Below, in pieces: positions 56,343 through 63,956 of a DNA stretch of 64,000 nt. The position numbers were made by a program, and so were the translations under genes. How positions within the stretch are numbered: position 1 is the first letter of the stretch; each line of letters opens with the position of its first letter. The DNA is from Sulfurimicrobium sp031426915 (GTDB lineage Bacteria; Pseudomonadota; Gammaproteobacteria; Burkholderiales; Sulfuricellaceae): the NCBI GenBank assembly GCA_031426915.1, contig JASJPB010000036.1, positions 70,046-134,045 of the forward strand. Direction: 5' to 3'. The notes under the pieces were generated by a model, which saw only the letters and a list, made by a program, of their open reading frames with translations, did not search any database and had not been told where the DNA came from.

Positions 56343-57254
56343 TTACGCGGTGGCGGCCAAATAGCTGCTGTGGATGAAATCAAGTCCGGGTTTGCCGTGC
56401 CAGTAGCCGTTGCAGGGCACCTCCGGCATCAGTTTCTCGATCTGCGCCTGTGCCAGCGTGGGCGACAGGCGCTGCTCCATGCATTCGCGGAACAGGTGCA
56501 GGATCTTGCCGCTGTGCCAGGCCTGGGGACTGACTCGTACTACATCGATGCCGGCATCCTGCAGGCTGTCCAGTTCGCCGATCAGGTTATACACTCGCGC
56601 CGACTGCGTCTGGATGCCGTTCAGGGTCAGGAAGGGCTGACCCTCGCGGGTTTTCAGCGTGAGGCCGTTCTCGTAATCGAGGCAGCGGAACTGGCAGTCG
56701 TCTTTCTGCAAATTGTGGTGGCGCGCGGTGAAGCAGCGTGCGGAGTAAGCCAGCGGCAGGCGCCCGTAAGCGAATAATTCGGTTTCGATGTTGTGCGTGC
56801 TGTTTTCCAGAAGCGATGCAAGCGCCTCGCGCGACATTTCCACCGGCATCACCCAGCGTGTCGCGCCCAATCCTGCGAGCAGGTCCAGCGTTTGCGGGTT
56901 GTAGATGTTCAAGGTCGGGCCGGCCACGAATGGGACCCGGTTTGCCAGCAGGCGCACGGCCCCCATGTCGTTGGCCTCCACCTTGAATTTTTCATTGTCG
57001 GTAATCCTGCGCAGGGTTTTGAGATCGGATTCGGATTCGATCAGCGTCTGGGTCGAGAGCACCACTTCCTTGCCGGCGGCGACGAGTTGTTGCGCGATGT
57101 CCAGGTAGTCCTGCAGGCGCAGCAGGTGGCGGCGCGAGCACACGGTCTCGCCGAGGTAGACGATATCCACCGGCGAGGCGGCTATCTCGTCGTAAAACGC
57201 GGCGGTCTTGTCGCGATCCCAGTAGTAGAGATTGGGGCCGAGGGCGAGTTTCAT
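56343..57254 (-). CDS. ubiV: Oxygen-independent ubiquinone hydroxylase subunit UbiV
   Basis: A 303-residue U32-peptidase-family protein starting MKLALGPNLYYWDRDK. The four cluster cysteines of UbiV are visible: ETVCSRRH, then SARCFTARHHNLQKDDCQFRC. The match to E. coli YhbV/UbiV motifs (YLGE, VLSTQTL, LPLAYSARCFTAR, LNGIQT) is strong. It works with UbiU as a [4Fe-4S] heterodimer hydroxylating the ring without O2. A start 7 codons upstream would overlap ubiU. Confidence 0.92.
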   Translation of the reverse strand: MKLALGPNLYYWDRDKTAAFYDEIAASPVDIVYLGETVCSRRHLLRLQDYLDIAQQLVAAGKEVVLSTQTLIESESDLKTLRRITDNEKFKVEANDMGAVRLLANRVPFVAGPTLNIYNPQTLDLLAGLGATRWVMPVEMSREALASLLENSTHNIETELFAYGRLPLAYSARCFTARHHNLQKDDCQFRCLDYENGLTLKTREGQPFLTLNGIQTQSARVYNLIGELDSLQDAGIDVVRVSPQAWHSGKILHLFRECMEQRLSPTLAQAQIEKLMPEVPCNGYWHGKPGLDFIHSSYLAATA

Positions 57255-57265
57255 ATTGTGTGTTC

Positions 57266-58276
57266 TCATTTCCATGGGCGGTAATATGCGCCCAGTGTTT
57301 GTTGCTGGCCTTCCGAAACCTTGCCGAGTTCCGCCATCCAGGCCGGCTTGACGCTGAAGGAATCAGGGCTGCGGCGGCAGGCATCGATGGCCTGCCGCCA
57401 TACCTTGGTGACCTGGCCGACGTAGGCGGGGCTGCGCTGACGCCCCTCGATCTTGATCGCGGCGACGCCCATGCGCTGCAAATCCGGCAGCATCTCCAGC
57501 GTATTGAGGCTGGCAGGTTCCTCGATGGCGTAGTAGGTTTCCCCCCCGACTTCGAACCGGCCCTTGCACAGGGTGGGATAACCGGCGTTCTCGTCCTTGC
57601 CGTAGCGGTCGATGAGCACGCCGTTGAGGCGCGATTCCAGGCCTTTTGCTGTCTCTTGCCAGCGCACCGCCTTGGGCGGCGAGCACACCCCGCAGGTATT
57701 GGGGGATTCGCCGGTGGCGTAGGAGGACAGTGCGCAGCGTCCCTCCACCATCACGCACAGGCCGCCGAAACCGAACAGCTCGATTTCCACCGGGGTGTTG
57801 GCCATCAATTGTTCGACCTGGGCCAGCGCCAGTACGCGCGGCACCACCGCGCGCTGGATGCCGAACAGCTCGTGGTAGAAATTGATCGCCTCGTAATTGG
57901 TGGCCGAGCCTTGCACCGAAAGATGCAGGCGCAGGCCGGGGTGAGTCTTGGCGGCGTACTGCATCAATCCAGGATCGGCCAGGATCACCGCGTCCATGCC
58001 TAGGTCCGCGGCGTTGTCGATGGCCTGGGTCCAGCGTTGTCTTCCACTGGCCTGGGGGTAGGTGTTGAGAGCCAGCAAAACCTTCTTTCCTTTTGCATGC
58101 GCATAGCGCACGCCTTCCTTCGCATTGGCGAGGTCGAAATTGAGGCCGGTGAAATTGCGCGCATTGGTGTCGTCGCGGAAGCCCATGTAGACGCAATCCG
58201 CGCCATTGTCCACGGCCGTTTTCAGGGCCGGCAGGCTGCCCGCCGGGCACACCAATTCTATTTTCCTAGGCTGCAT
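57266..58276 (-). CDS. ubiU: Oxygen-independent ubiquinone hydroxylase subunit UbiU
   Basis: A 336-residue U32-family protein starting KIELVCPAGSLPALKTAV. Cluster cysteines are present in GGLCVMVEGRCALSSY, TCGVCSPP and TLCKGRF. This Cys pattern separates it from RlhA-type U32 proteins. It partners UbiV. It overlaps the radical SAM gene upstream by 11 bases, suggesting one transcript. Confidence 0.92.
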   Translation of the reverse strand: MQPRKIELVCPAGSLPALKTAVDNGADCVYMGFRDDTNARNFTGLNFDLANAKEGVRYAHAKGKKVLLALNTYPQASGRQRWTQAIDNAADLGMDAVILADPGLMQYAAKTHPGLRLHLSVQGSATNYEAINFYHELFGIQRAVVPRVLALAQVEQLMANTPVEIELFGFGGLCVMVEGRCALSSYATGESPNTCGVCSPPKAVRWQETAKGLESRLNGVLIDRYGKDENAGYPTLCKGRFEVGGETYYAIEEPASLNTLEMLPDLQRMGVAAIKIEGRQRSPAYVGQVTKVWRQAIDACRRSPDSFSVKPAWMAELGKVSEGQQQTLGAYYRPWK

Positions 58277-59219
58277 CCAGTATTTCCTCTTTATTCATGG
58301 GCATGCCGGCGAACTTGCCTTGGCGACTACCGCGCTCTGCAAGTTCGCGCTCGATGCCGTTGAGCACGTTCCATTTCTGCGAGCACCAGTCCGGTGCCAG
58401 CAAAATGTCCTTCGAGGCGGTGCCGGTGACGCGGTGATAAACGATATGTTGCGGCGTGCGCTCGATCAGGTCGGCGGCGTGGCCGATATATTCCTCGCGC
58501 GTCAGCGGCTGGTATTCGCCGCGCCGCCACTGGTTGGCGAGCACGGTGTGTTTCACCACATGCAGCGCATGCAGCTTGAGGCCGTCCACGCCGATGTCCA
58601 GCACGGTGTCCAGGCTGGCGTGGTAATGGGACGCGTCCTCCCCGGGCAGGCCGAGGATCAGGTGGGCGCATACCGGAATGCCACGCCTCCGCGCCTCGAT
58701 GGTGACATCCCGGTATTCCTTCAGGCCATGGCCGCGGTTGACCCGGCGCAGCGTCTCGTCGAAAGCCGATTGCAGGCCGAGCTCCAGCCACACGATGCGG
58801 CCTTCGGCGCGGTATCCGGCAAGCAGGTCGAGCACTTCGCCGGACACGCAATCCGGCCGGGTGCCGACGGAAAGCCCGACGATGTCGTGCTGGGTCAGCG
58901 CCTGGCGGTAGAGCGCATCCAGCTCGGCCACTTCTGCATAGGTGTTGGTGTAGGCCTGAAAATAGGCGATAAATTTCTTTGCCCGCGTGCGCTTGGCAAT
59001 GGCGCGCCGCCCGCTGTCGAACTGCGCATCCAGTTGCTGAGGCTCGCGCCCGTTGGGATTGAACGAGCTGTTGTTGCAGAAGGTGCAGCCGCCGATACCC
59101 TTTTCGCCATCCCGGTTGGGGCAGGTGAAACCGGCATCCAGCGCGATCTTGTGCACACGCTCGCCGTGACGTTTGAGCAGGTGTTGGCCGAAGGTGTGGA
59201 TGTAATCAGAGAGTGCCAT
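58266..59219 (-). CDS. YhcC-family radical SAM protein
   Basis: A 317-residue protein of the TIGR01212/YhcC radical SAM family. The cluster cysteines lie in FTCPNRDGEKGIGGCTFC (spaced more widely than CxxxCxxC, as is usual for this family), followed by YFQAYTNTYA and the GLSVGTRPDC motif. Its function is not established. It is the first gene of the YhcC-ubiU-ubiV-ubiT run, so a tie to anaerobic metabolism is plausible. Confidence 0.85.
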   Translation of the reverse strand: MALSDYIHTFGQHLLKRHGERVHKIALDAGFTCPNRDGEKGIGGCTFCNNSSFNPNGREPQQLDAQFDSGRRAIAKRTRAKKFIAYFQAYTNTYAEVAELDALYRQALTQHDIVGLSVGTRPDCVSGEVLDLLAGYRAEGRIVWLELGLQSAFDETLRRVNRGHGLKEYRDVTIEARRRGIPVCAHLILGLPGEDASHYHASLDTVLDIGVDGLKLHALHVVKHTVLANQWRRGEYQPLTREEYIGHAADLIERTPQHIVYHRVTGTASKDILLAPDWCSQKWNVLNGIERELAERGSRQGKFAGMPMNKEEILDAA

Positions 59220-59290
59220 AATTCAGGATAAGGAGACTAGCATGTCCCCAAGGCTAGTTCAACCGGAATGGGCTCATGGTTTTTATCCAC

Positions 59291-61117
59291 TCAGCGCGTC
59301 AGCTGTGCGTACAGCAGCGGTAGTTCGCGCGGCAGTTCGGAAGGTTTGCGGATCACCACGTAGCCGTTGACGCCGAACAAATGGGGCAGGTAGCTGCTGC
59401 CTTTTTCGTCGATGGTGACGCAGAACGGGCGCAGGCCCATCTGGCGCGCTTCGTGGATGGCGACGCGGGTGTCTTCCACGCCGTAGCGTCCTTCGTACTG
59501 GTCCAGGTCGTTGGGCTTGCCGTCGGTGAGGATCAGCAACAGCCTTTGTGTGGCGGCCTGTTTCGCCAGCAGCTGGCTGGAATGGCGGATCGCGGCGCCC
59601 ATGCGGGTGTAGAAACCGGGCTTGATGGCCTGGATGCGGCCGCGCACCTCGGCGTTGTACTTGCGCTCGAATTCCTTGAGCACGTGAAAGCGGATGTTTT
59701 CCCGCTTCAGGGAGGAGAAGCCATAGAGCGCGAAACGGTCGCCGGTGGCGGAAAGCGCCTCGGAAAACAGGAACAGCGTGTCGCGGATCACATCGATGAC
59801 GCGCGCCTCATCGTTGACATAGGCGTCGGTGGAAAGCGACAGGTCCGCCAGCAGCAGGCAGGCCAGGTCGCGGTCGCGGTAATGATGAGCTTTGTAAAGT
59901 CCCTGTTCGCGCGCGGTGAGCCTGCTGATGCGGTCGGCGGTGAATTGCACGCAGGCGTCGAGATCGAGCTCGGTGCCGTCGAACTGGCCCTTGAACCACA
60001 CCTTGGCCGGCGTCAGCGCCTCGAACTGGCTGCGCAGGCGGCGCGCGGTGGAGGACAGGTGCGCGGGCAGCGCTTGCGGCTCCGCGTGGCGCGCCACCAT
60101 GGGTTGCAGACGGCAGTGCGCGGGCAGGAGCTTCTGTTTCTTGTAATGCCATTCCGGCAGCACGATGCCGTCCCCGAGCGGAAAGTCGTCGGCTTCCGCG
60201 GAGGGCAGGTCGAGGTCGAATTTCAGGCGCGAGGCCGTGCTCTTGCCGTCCTGCGCCACGCTCAGGCGGTCCAGGTCCTCCGCCGGACGCTCGTCGGGGG
60301 CGTCGTCCTCCTCGGTGGGGCGGTTGACCTTGATGTATTCGGCCCAGCTAAAAATGCTTTCCGCCCGGAAATACAGCATGAAACCGTCCTTGCCGTCCGG
60401 CATGTCGGCCCGCTCCGCCTTGTAGCGCTTGTCGCTCTCGCTTTTCTTGCTGTCGCCGCTCTCATGGTTTTCCGGTTCCTTGCCGCTGCTCCCGGCCGGG
60501 ACGCTGGCGGGAGGATTGGGGTGCAGCCACAGCAGAACCGGCTGGGGCGGGCGTTTTGCGGGCGGCATGCGCTCCACGCTGCCGGGGTTTTGCAACGCGG
60601 CGCGAATGGCTTCCTCCTGTCCCCGCTGGTCGCGCGGCATGCGCCCCGGTTGCGGGCGCATGAGCAGCGCGGCGTCCACCAGGCGGCGGTAACGCGGCGC
60701 CAGCCCGGGAAAGCGCGCCAGCACATCCAGCGTGGCGCGCTGGTTGCGGCGTATCCAGGGCAGAGCCGGGTCGGATTCGGTGGCGGCGAGCGCGATCAGC
60801 CACAGATATAAATCGCGGTTCAGTCCGCGCTGGGGAAAGAGATCGATGGCGGCGGGCAGGTTGAGCGTTTCCCCGTCCAGCCAGGTCAGCTCGGTTTTCA
60901 AGTTGCTGCCGGCGATGCGCTGCAACAGGCTGCGCTTCGCCCCGTGCGCGGTGGCGGCGGCGGATTTCACCGCCAGCCCGCTGTCGCCGCCCCAGGCGCG
61001 GAACAGGATGCCGGCGGTCTTGCTGATCTGTTCCAGCGAAACCGCCTCCTGCGGGTAACGCCTGTCGGCTACGCCGGTGATGAGCTTGTGCCAGAGTGCG
61101 CCGACCTGTTCTTCCAT
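59291..61117 (-). CDS. norD: Nitric oxide reductase activation protein NorD
   Basis: A 608-residue protein with a C-terminal von Willebrand A domain (about 420-600) bearing the metal-ion site DLSLS and LILTDGKPNDLDQYEGRYG, typical of NorD/CbbO proteins. The N-terminal part is helical. NorD works with the MoxR-type ATPase NorQ to activate NorBC. Neither norB, norC nor norQ is visible in the window, so this copy is orphaned here. A Dnr-like box sits about 66 bases upstream. Confidence 0.88.
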   Translation of the reverse strand: MEEQVGALWHKLITGVADRRYPQEAVSLEQISKTAGILFRAWGGDSGLAVKSAAATAHGAKRSLLQRIAGSNLKTELTWLDGETLNLPAAIDLFPQRGLNRDLYLWLIALAATESDPALPWIRRNQRATLDVLARFPGLAPRYRRLVDAALLMRPQPGRMPRDQRGQEEAIRAALQNPGSVERMPPAKRPPQPVLLWLHPNPPASVPAGSSGKEPENHESGDSKKSESDKRYKAERADMPDGKDGFMLYFRAESIFSWAEYIKVNRPTEEDDAPDERPAEDLDRLSVAQDGKSTASRLKFDLDLPSAEADDFPLGDGIVLPEWHYKKQKLLPAHCRLQPMVARHAEPQALPAHLSSTARRLRSQFEALTPAKVWFKGQFDGTELDLDACVQFTADRISRLTAREQGLYKAHHYRDRDLACLLLADLSLSTDAYVNDEARVIDVIRDTLFLFSEALSATGDRFALYGFSSLKRENIRFHVLKEFERKYNAEVRGRIQAIKPGFYTRMGAAIRHSSQLLAKQAATQRLLLILTDGKPNDLDQYEGRYGVEDTRVAIHEARQMGLRPFCVTIDEKGSSYLPHLFGVNGYVVIRKPSELPRELPLLYAQLTR

Positions 61118-61176
61118 TTGATCCAGCAGCCATGAGTATGGGAGCCGACAGTTTAGCGAATCTGGCGCGATGTGCC

Positions 61177-61190
61177 TTGTTTTGCATCAA
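61177..61190. promoter_or_regulatory. FNR/Dnr-like box upstream of norD
   Basis: TTGTT-TTGC-ATCAA matches 9 of 10 positions of TTGAT-N4-ATCAA. It is centred about 66 bases before the norD start and overlaps the last bases of the truncated vapC frame. Spacing fits activation at -41.5. Confidence 0.6.
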
Positions 61191-61300
61191 GGGGTGGGAA
61201 TGAGTGGCCGGGTGGTGTCCTCAATCGCCGGAGCAAAGAAGTCGGCCTTGGCGCTGTTGGCAAAATATTCCAGCCAACCGCAGGAATCGACCAGATTCAT
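61187..61300 (-). pseudogene. vapC: Truncated VapC-type PIN toxin
   Basis: The frame starts at 61300, overlapping the antitoxin stop (ATGA), and encodes 37 residues: NLVDSCGWLEYFANSAKADF at the N-terminus, with the first PIN-domain Asp, then TTRPLIPTP and a stop. VapC toxins are usually about 130 residues, so only the first quarter remains. The break coincides with the norD promoter region. It is surely inactive as a nuclease. Confidence 0.8.
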
Positions 61301-61503
61301 GTTCGGTCGCCTTCACGGGTGACGATCGTATCGATTCCAGCCAGAAAACCTCGCAAATCCTGGGGGGATTCAATAGGCAGCAACTCGATGCGATTATTGT
61401 AGGCGATGATCTGGAGCTTGCGCCCCGCCTCGATATGCAATTGCTCTCGCACGGCCTGTGGGATGACGACCTGAAATTTGGGAGAAACAATAACGGCAAG
61501 CAT
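61297..61503 (-). CDS. vapB: VapB/AbrB-type antitoxin
   Basis: A 68-residue protein with a SpoVT/AbrB swapped-hairpin domain (VSPKFQVVIPQAVREQLHIE, then GRKLQIIAYNNRIELLPI). Length is normal for such antitoxins. It overlaps the start of the truncated PIN toxin, the standard operon form. Without the toxin it may persist as a lone DNA-binding protein. Confidence 0.85.
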   Translation of the reverse strand: MLAVIVSPKFQVVIPQAVREQLHIEAGRKLQIIAYNNRIELLPIESPQDLRGFLAGIDTIVTREGDRT

Positions 61504-61855
61504 GGGGGAAGACCTCTTGAGGCTATGACGGTCTGAGTATAGTCGATAGGTTGATAGTTATGCCGGTGTTGCAAGGATCAGACGGGCGGAGAGTCAAGTT
61601 GCCGAAGCGGGAGCGCTGCAAGGGGTTTTGGAGCATCAATTTCATTTTGCGCGGCAGGTCGGATCCCATTGAGCTATTGTCATGTTGATGACATGGGGTT
61701 TCACTGATAGTGTGTGGCTTTATGTGTCCATAGCCCCATGTTACTTGGACGGGATAAAGTGAAAAGCAATTTTGTTGGAAACATTCATGACGGGTTTGTT
61801 GGGTTTTTAGGATAGTCCGAAAAATCGTAACAGTATGTAATTAAGGATATAATTT
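61504..61855. other. AT-richer non-coding stretch before the cassette array
   Basis: I see no gene and no integrase remnant on either strand in these 352 bases. Composition shifts to AT-rich after about 61660. It contains short dyads such as GTCATGTTGATGAC near 61680. It could hold the vapB promoter on the minus strand and a promoter reading into the cassettes. Confidence 0.4.
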
Positions 61856-61927
61856 ATGAACAGATATATATTGGCCATTGCTTTGATGCAATGTTTTGCG
61901 TCAATTAGGATGGCCACTTTACGTTAG
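61856..61927 (+). CDS. Possible short leader frame ending in the integron junction
   Basis: A 23-codon frame (MNRYILAIALMQCFASIRM and four more) with a good ribosome site (AAGGAT, 8 bases spacing). Its TAG stop lies inside the recombination sequence GTTAGAGG. Class 1 integrons have a short translated frame in attI1 in front of the first cassette, so this may play a like role; the evidence is slight. Confidence 0.3.
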   Translation: MNRYILAIALMQCFASIRMATLR

Positions 61928-62672
61928 AGGTTTTACCGTAGTGCGTACTAAGTCCATCTTGATTTTGGCAATACCCGTTGTGCTCCTTGCATGGTGTGTC
62001 AGCGCGGCTCGTTGGAGTACAGCCTCAACGGAGGAGGTATTGCTGAGTAATGGAGAAAAAGTCAAAGTCAGTCGTACAACCCATTTTCGACAGGCTGGAA
62101 GCGATACGACTTTGGGGTTTGGGCGAGGAGGAGTGGCACGTGAATGGTCAGTGTCGTTTCATTCGGCAGCTAATCTCAATCAAGACGTTACGTGGGAAGC
62201 TGAAGATCGAATCCCGATCCTCTTAGATGTTGAAGAGAAGACTGGGCGCATTTTCCTCGTTGGAGTTAAACCCTTCTCGAATGGCCTTCTTGGCGATCAT
62301 CATTGGCCAAGCGGAAATCAGAATCCGTATTATGTGTATGAGTTAGATGGTCAAACGTGGAAAGAGGTTTCTTTCCGTTCAAACCTTATCGGTAGAAAAA
62401 ATAATCTTCTTGTCAGGTTTGAGGATTTCTACGTAAAAAGTCCTACTCCAAGAGATATTGGCCATGTAACGCTGGAGAAAAAGGCAAGACTAGAGAGCGA
62501 ACAGGATGCTGGCATTAAGGCCGACAGATACAAGTACAACCTCAAATATCGCGTCATCGGTGATCATATGCCGAAGCCCAATACGACACCCAATGCTCCC
62601 TCTAAGAACCTCTAACTCTTCGGTCAACCGGACCTTGCGCATAAAGCCGCGCAAGTCCGGTTACCTCCAACG
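61924..62672 (+). mobile_element. Integron gene cassette 1
   Basis: The unit runs from one G/TT recombination point (61923/61924, in GTTAGAGGTT) to the next (62672/62673). Its attC R'' box AACCTCTAAC (62607-62616) is the exact complement of its own 5' end rejoined to G (GTTAGAGGTT), as required for a circular cassette. It carries one gene and one attC site, the classic cassette plan. Confidence 0.8.
61941..62615 (+). CDS. Cassette 1 protein, membrane-anchored or secreted, unknown function
   Basis: The GTG at 61941, 17 bases after the junction, gives 224 residues: an N-terminal hydrophobic segment (SILILAIPVVLLAWCVSA), then a mostly beta-rich polar domain (WSVSFHSAANLNQDVTW, GRIFLVGVKPF, YYVYELDGQTWKEVSF) and a Pro/Asn-rich tail. 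An earlier in-frame TTG lies before the junction and is not preferred. The stop codon lies inside the attC R'' box. Base composition is clearly lower in GC than the upstream chromosome. No family is recognised. Confidence 0.7.
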   Translation: MRTKSILILAIPVVLLAWCVSAARWSTASTEEVLLSNGEKVKVSRTTHFRQAGSDTTLGFGRGGVAREWSVSFHSAANLNQDVTWEAEDRIPILLDVEEKTGRIFLVGVKPFSNGLLGDHHWPSGNQNPYYVYELDGQTWKEVSFRSNLIGRKNNLLVRFEDFYVKSPTPRDIGHVTLEKKARLESEQDAGIKADRYKYNLKYRVIGDHMPKPNTTPNAPSKNL

Positions 62673-62679
62673 TTAGAGC
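62607..62679 (+). other. attC recombination site 1
   Basis: R'' box CTCTAAC (62610-62616), then GGTCAACCGGACCTTGCGC (62622-62640), loop ATAAAGCC, the return arm GCGCAAGTCCGGTTACC (62649-62665), and R' GTTAGAGC (62672-62679). The two arms pair with single unpaired bases left out on one side, the extrahelical-base design used by integron integrases. Confidence 0.85.
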
Positions 62680-63949
62680 GCATGGACAACTTTGCCGCCG
62701 CCGCATCTTCCCTTTGGCAAGAATTTTTCGTTTACGCTCAGTCGACTGAGTTTAGGCAAGGCTTGTTCGTGGAGATTTCAGGAATCCTGATAGAACTTGT
62801 CTTCCTTGTCATTGCAGTACGGGCCGCGCTATGGCTCATGAACCGATCAAAACGGCAACAGAACGCCTTCTTGACCAGCTTCTTCAACGCTCAGTTTTGT
62901 CGCGAATCATTCTTGCTCCTGCTACACACTGGCGGCGTAAGAGATGAGTCCGCTGAACTCCAGGTCGCTCTAAGCAACGGAAAAATCGACTCTCTGTTCA
63001 GGCATATGTACTACGGGAACACGGAGAACTTGAGAGACCTTCTCCAACTTCGGCTCGGAACCACCGCTCACCTTGCTGGCCATGTCAGCTTGAACAATGA
63101 TGCTCTTGGCGATCTATCCGCCGAAGCTGAGCAAATGATCTCGAAGATTGACCAAACCATCCTTCTCTGCGCAGCACTTGGCCAGAATGAAAGCAGCATG
63201 CAACTCTATGAACTACGCATAGCGTTCTTCGCACTTAGAGACTATCTTCGGCATGAGTCACGTCAGCCCAGTATATCTGGCAGGTCTGATATTCAGCTTA
63301 TTACAGGCAGGTTAGGTGTTCTCCTATCCTCCTTATTCGCAACCGACAAGAAAACTCTGGACGCACATTTGCGCAAGGCCTTGAGGAAGCATTGGATCAT
63401 CCTAATTGTTCAATTACCGTTTGTGCTCGTACAGCGTTTCTTTGGCATCACGTGGGCAAAAATCCGCAAGGTTGCATATTTGTCTCCATACAGCACCAAT
63501 TTCTTCTCAGTATTCTTGCGCCTTGCAATCAAGAGAAGCGGGATGGATGTCACAACTGTCGCCGCAAGGGTCGGAATATCGCAGCAAGCGATGGAGTCGT
63601 ATATCCTTGGGCACAGCCAGCCGCCTCAAGACAAAGCAAGAGATATTCTCTTGGCTTTACGGGAAGGAATACCGCCACTCGAATGGAATCAGCTCTTGAT
63701 GAGTACGGTACTGAGAGACGTTGAGCACCAGCGACCCAGTCCCATTTTGGTTGATGCAGTTAAGGCGAACGCTAGTTATTGGCTCGCATCGCTAGCGAAC
63801 CAAGGCGAAGCTGATGCTGATCAGATAGGGGAATTGCTCATGCGGCTAGTATTCATGAGGCCTATGAGATGGTGACCTCGAAAATGCGCTCTAACCCATC
63901 ACGCCACCGGACCTGCGCAAAAAGTCGCGCAGGCCGGTGAATTTAGACG
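62673..63949 (+). mobile_element. Integron gene cassette 2
   Basis: The unit runs between the G/TT points at 62672/62673 and 63949/63950. Its R'' box GCGCTCTAAC (63886-63895) is the exact complement of its 5' end rejoined to G (GTTAGAGCGC). One gene starts 9 bases after the junction and ends just before the attC site. Confidence 0.8.
62682..63875 (+). CDS. Cassette 2 protein with membrane segment and helix-turn-helix, unknown function
   Basis: A 397-residue protein. Residues about 28-52 form a hydrophobic helix (GILIELVFLVIAVRAALWLM). A long helical region follows (about 60-230) and then a second moderately hydrophobic segment (HWIILIVQLPFVLVQRFFG). Residues about 287-320 (MDVTTVAARVGISQQAMESY) look like an XRE-type helix-turn-helix. 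No catalytic motif is seen. A membrane-bound regulator is one reading; it is not a known resistance or transferase cassette. Confidence 0.7.
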   Translation: MDNFAAAASSLWQEFFVYAQSTEFRQGLFVEISGILIELVFLVIAVRAALWLMNRSKRQQNAFLTSFFNAQFCRESFLLLLHTGGVRDESAELQVALSNGKIDSLFRHMYYGNTENLRDLLQLRLGTTAHLAGHVSLNNDALGDLSAEAEQMISKIDQTILLCAALGQNESSMQLYELRIAFFALRDYLRHESRQPSISGRSDIQLITGRLGVLLSSLFATDKKTLDAHLRKALRKHWIILIVQLPFVLVQRFFGITWAKIRKVAYLSPYSTNFFSVFLRLAIKRSGMDVTTVAARVGISQQAMESYILGHSQPPQDKARDILLALREGIPPLEWNQLLMSTVLRDVEHQRPSPILVDAVKANASYWLASLANQGEADADQIGELLMRLVFMRPMRW

Positions 63950-63956
63950 TTGACGC
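63886..63956 (+). other. attC recombination site 2
   Basis: R'' GCGCTCTAAC (63886-63895), arm CACCGG-A-CCTGCGC (63905-63918, with an unpaired A), loop AAAAAGTC, return arm GCGCAGG-CCGGTG (63927-63939), and R' GTTGACG (63949-63955). It shares the ACCGGAC core with attC site 1, so both belong to one attC family. Confidence 0.8.

Noticed and set aside
61221..61574. A 117-codon minus-strand frame over the vapBC region
   Set aside because: It is out of frame with the 68-residue AbrB-type antitoxin, which has a clear domain and the expected overlap with the toxin start.
61504..61855. Search for an integrase (intI) remnant before the cassettes
   Set aside because: Translating the minus strand there gives only short frames without tyrosine-recombinase motifs, so no integrase is claimed.
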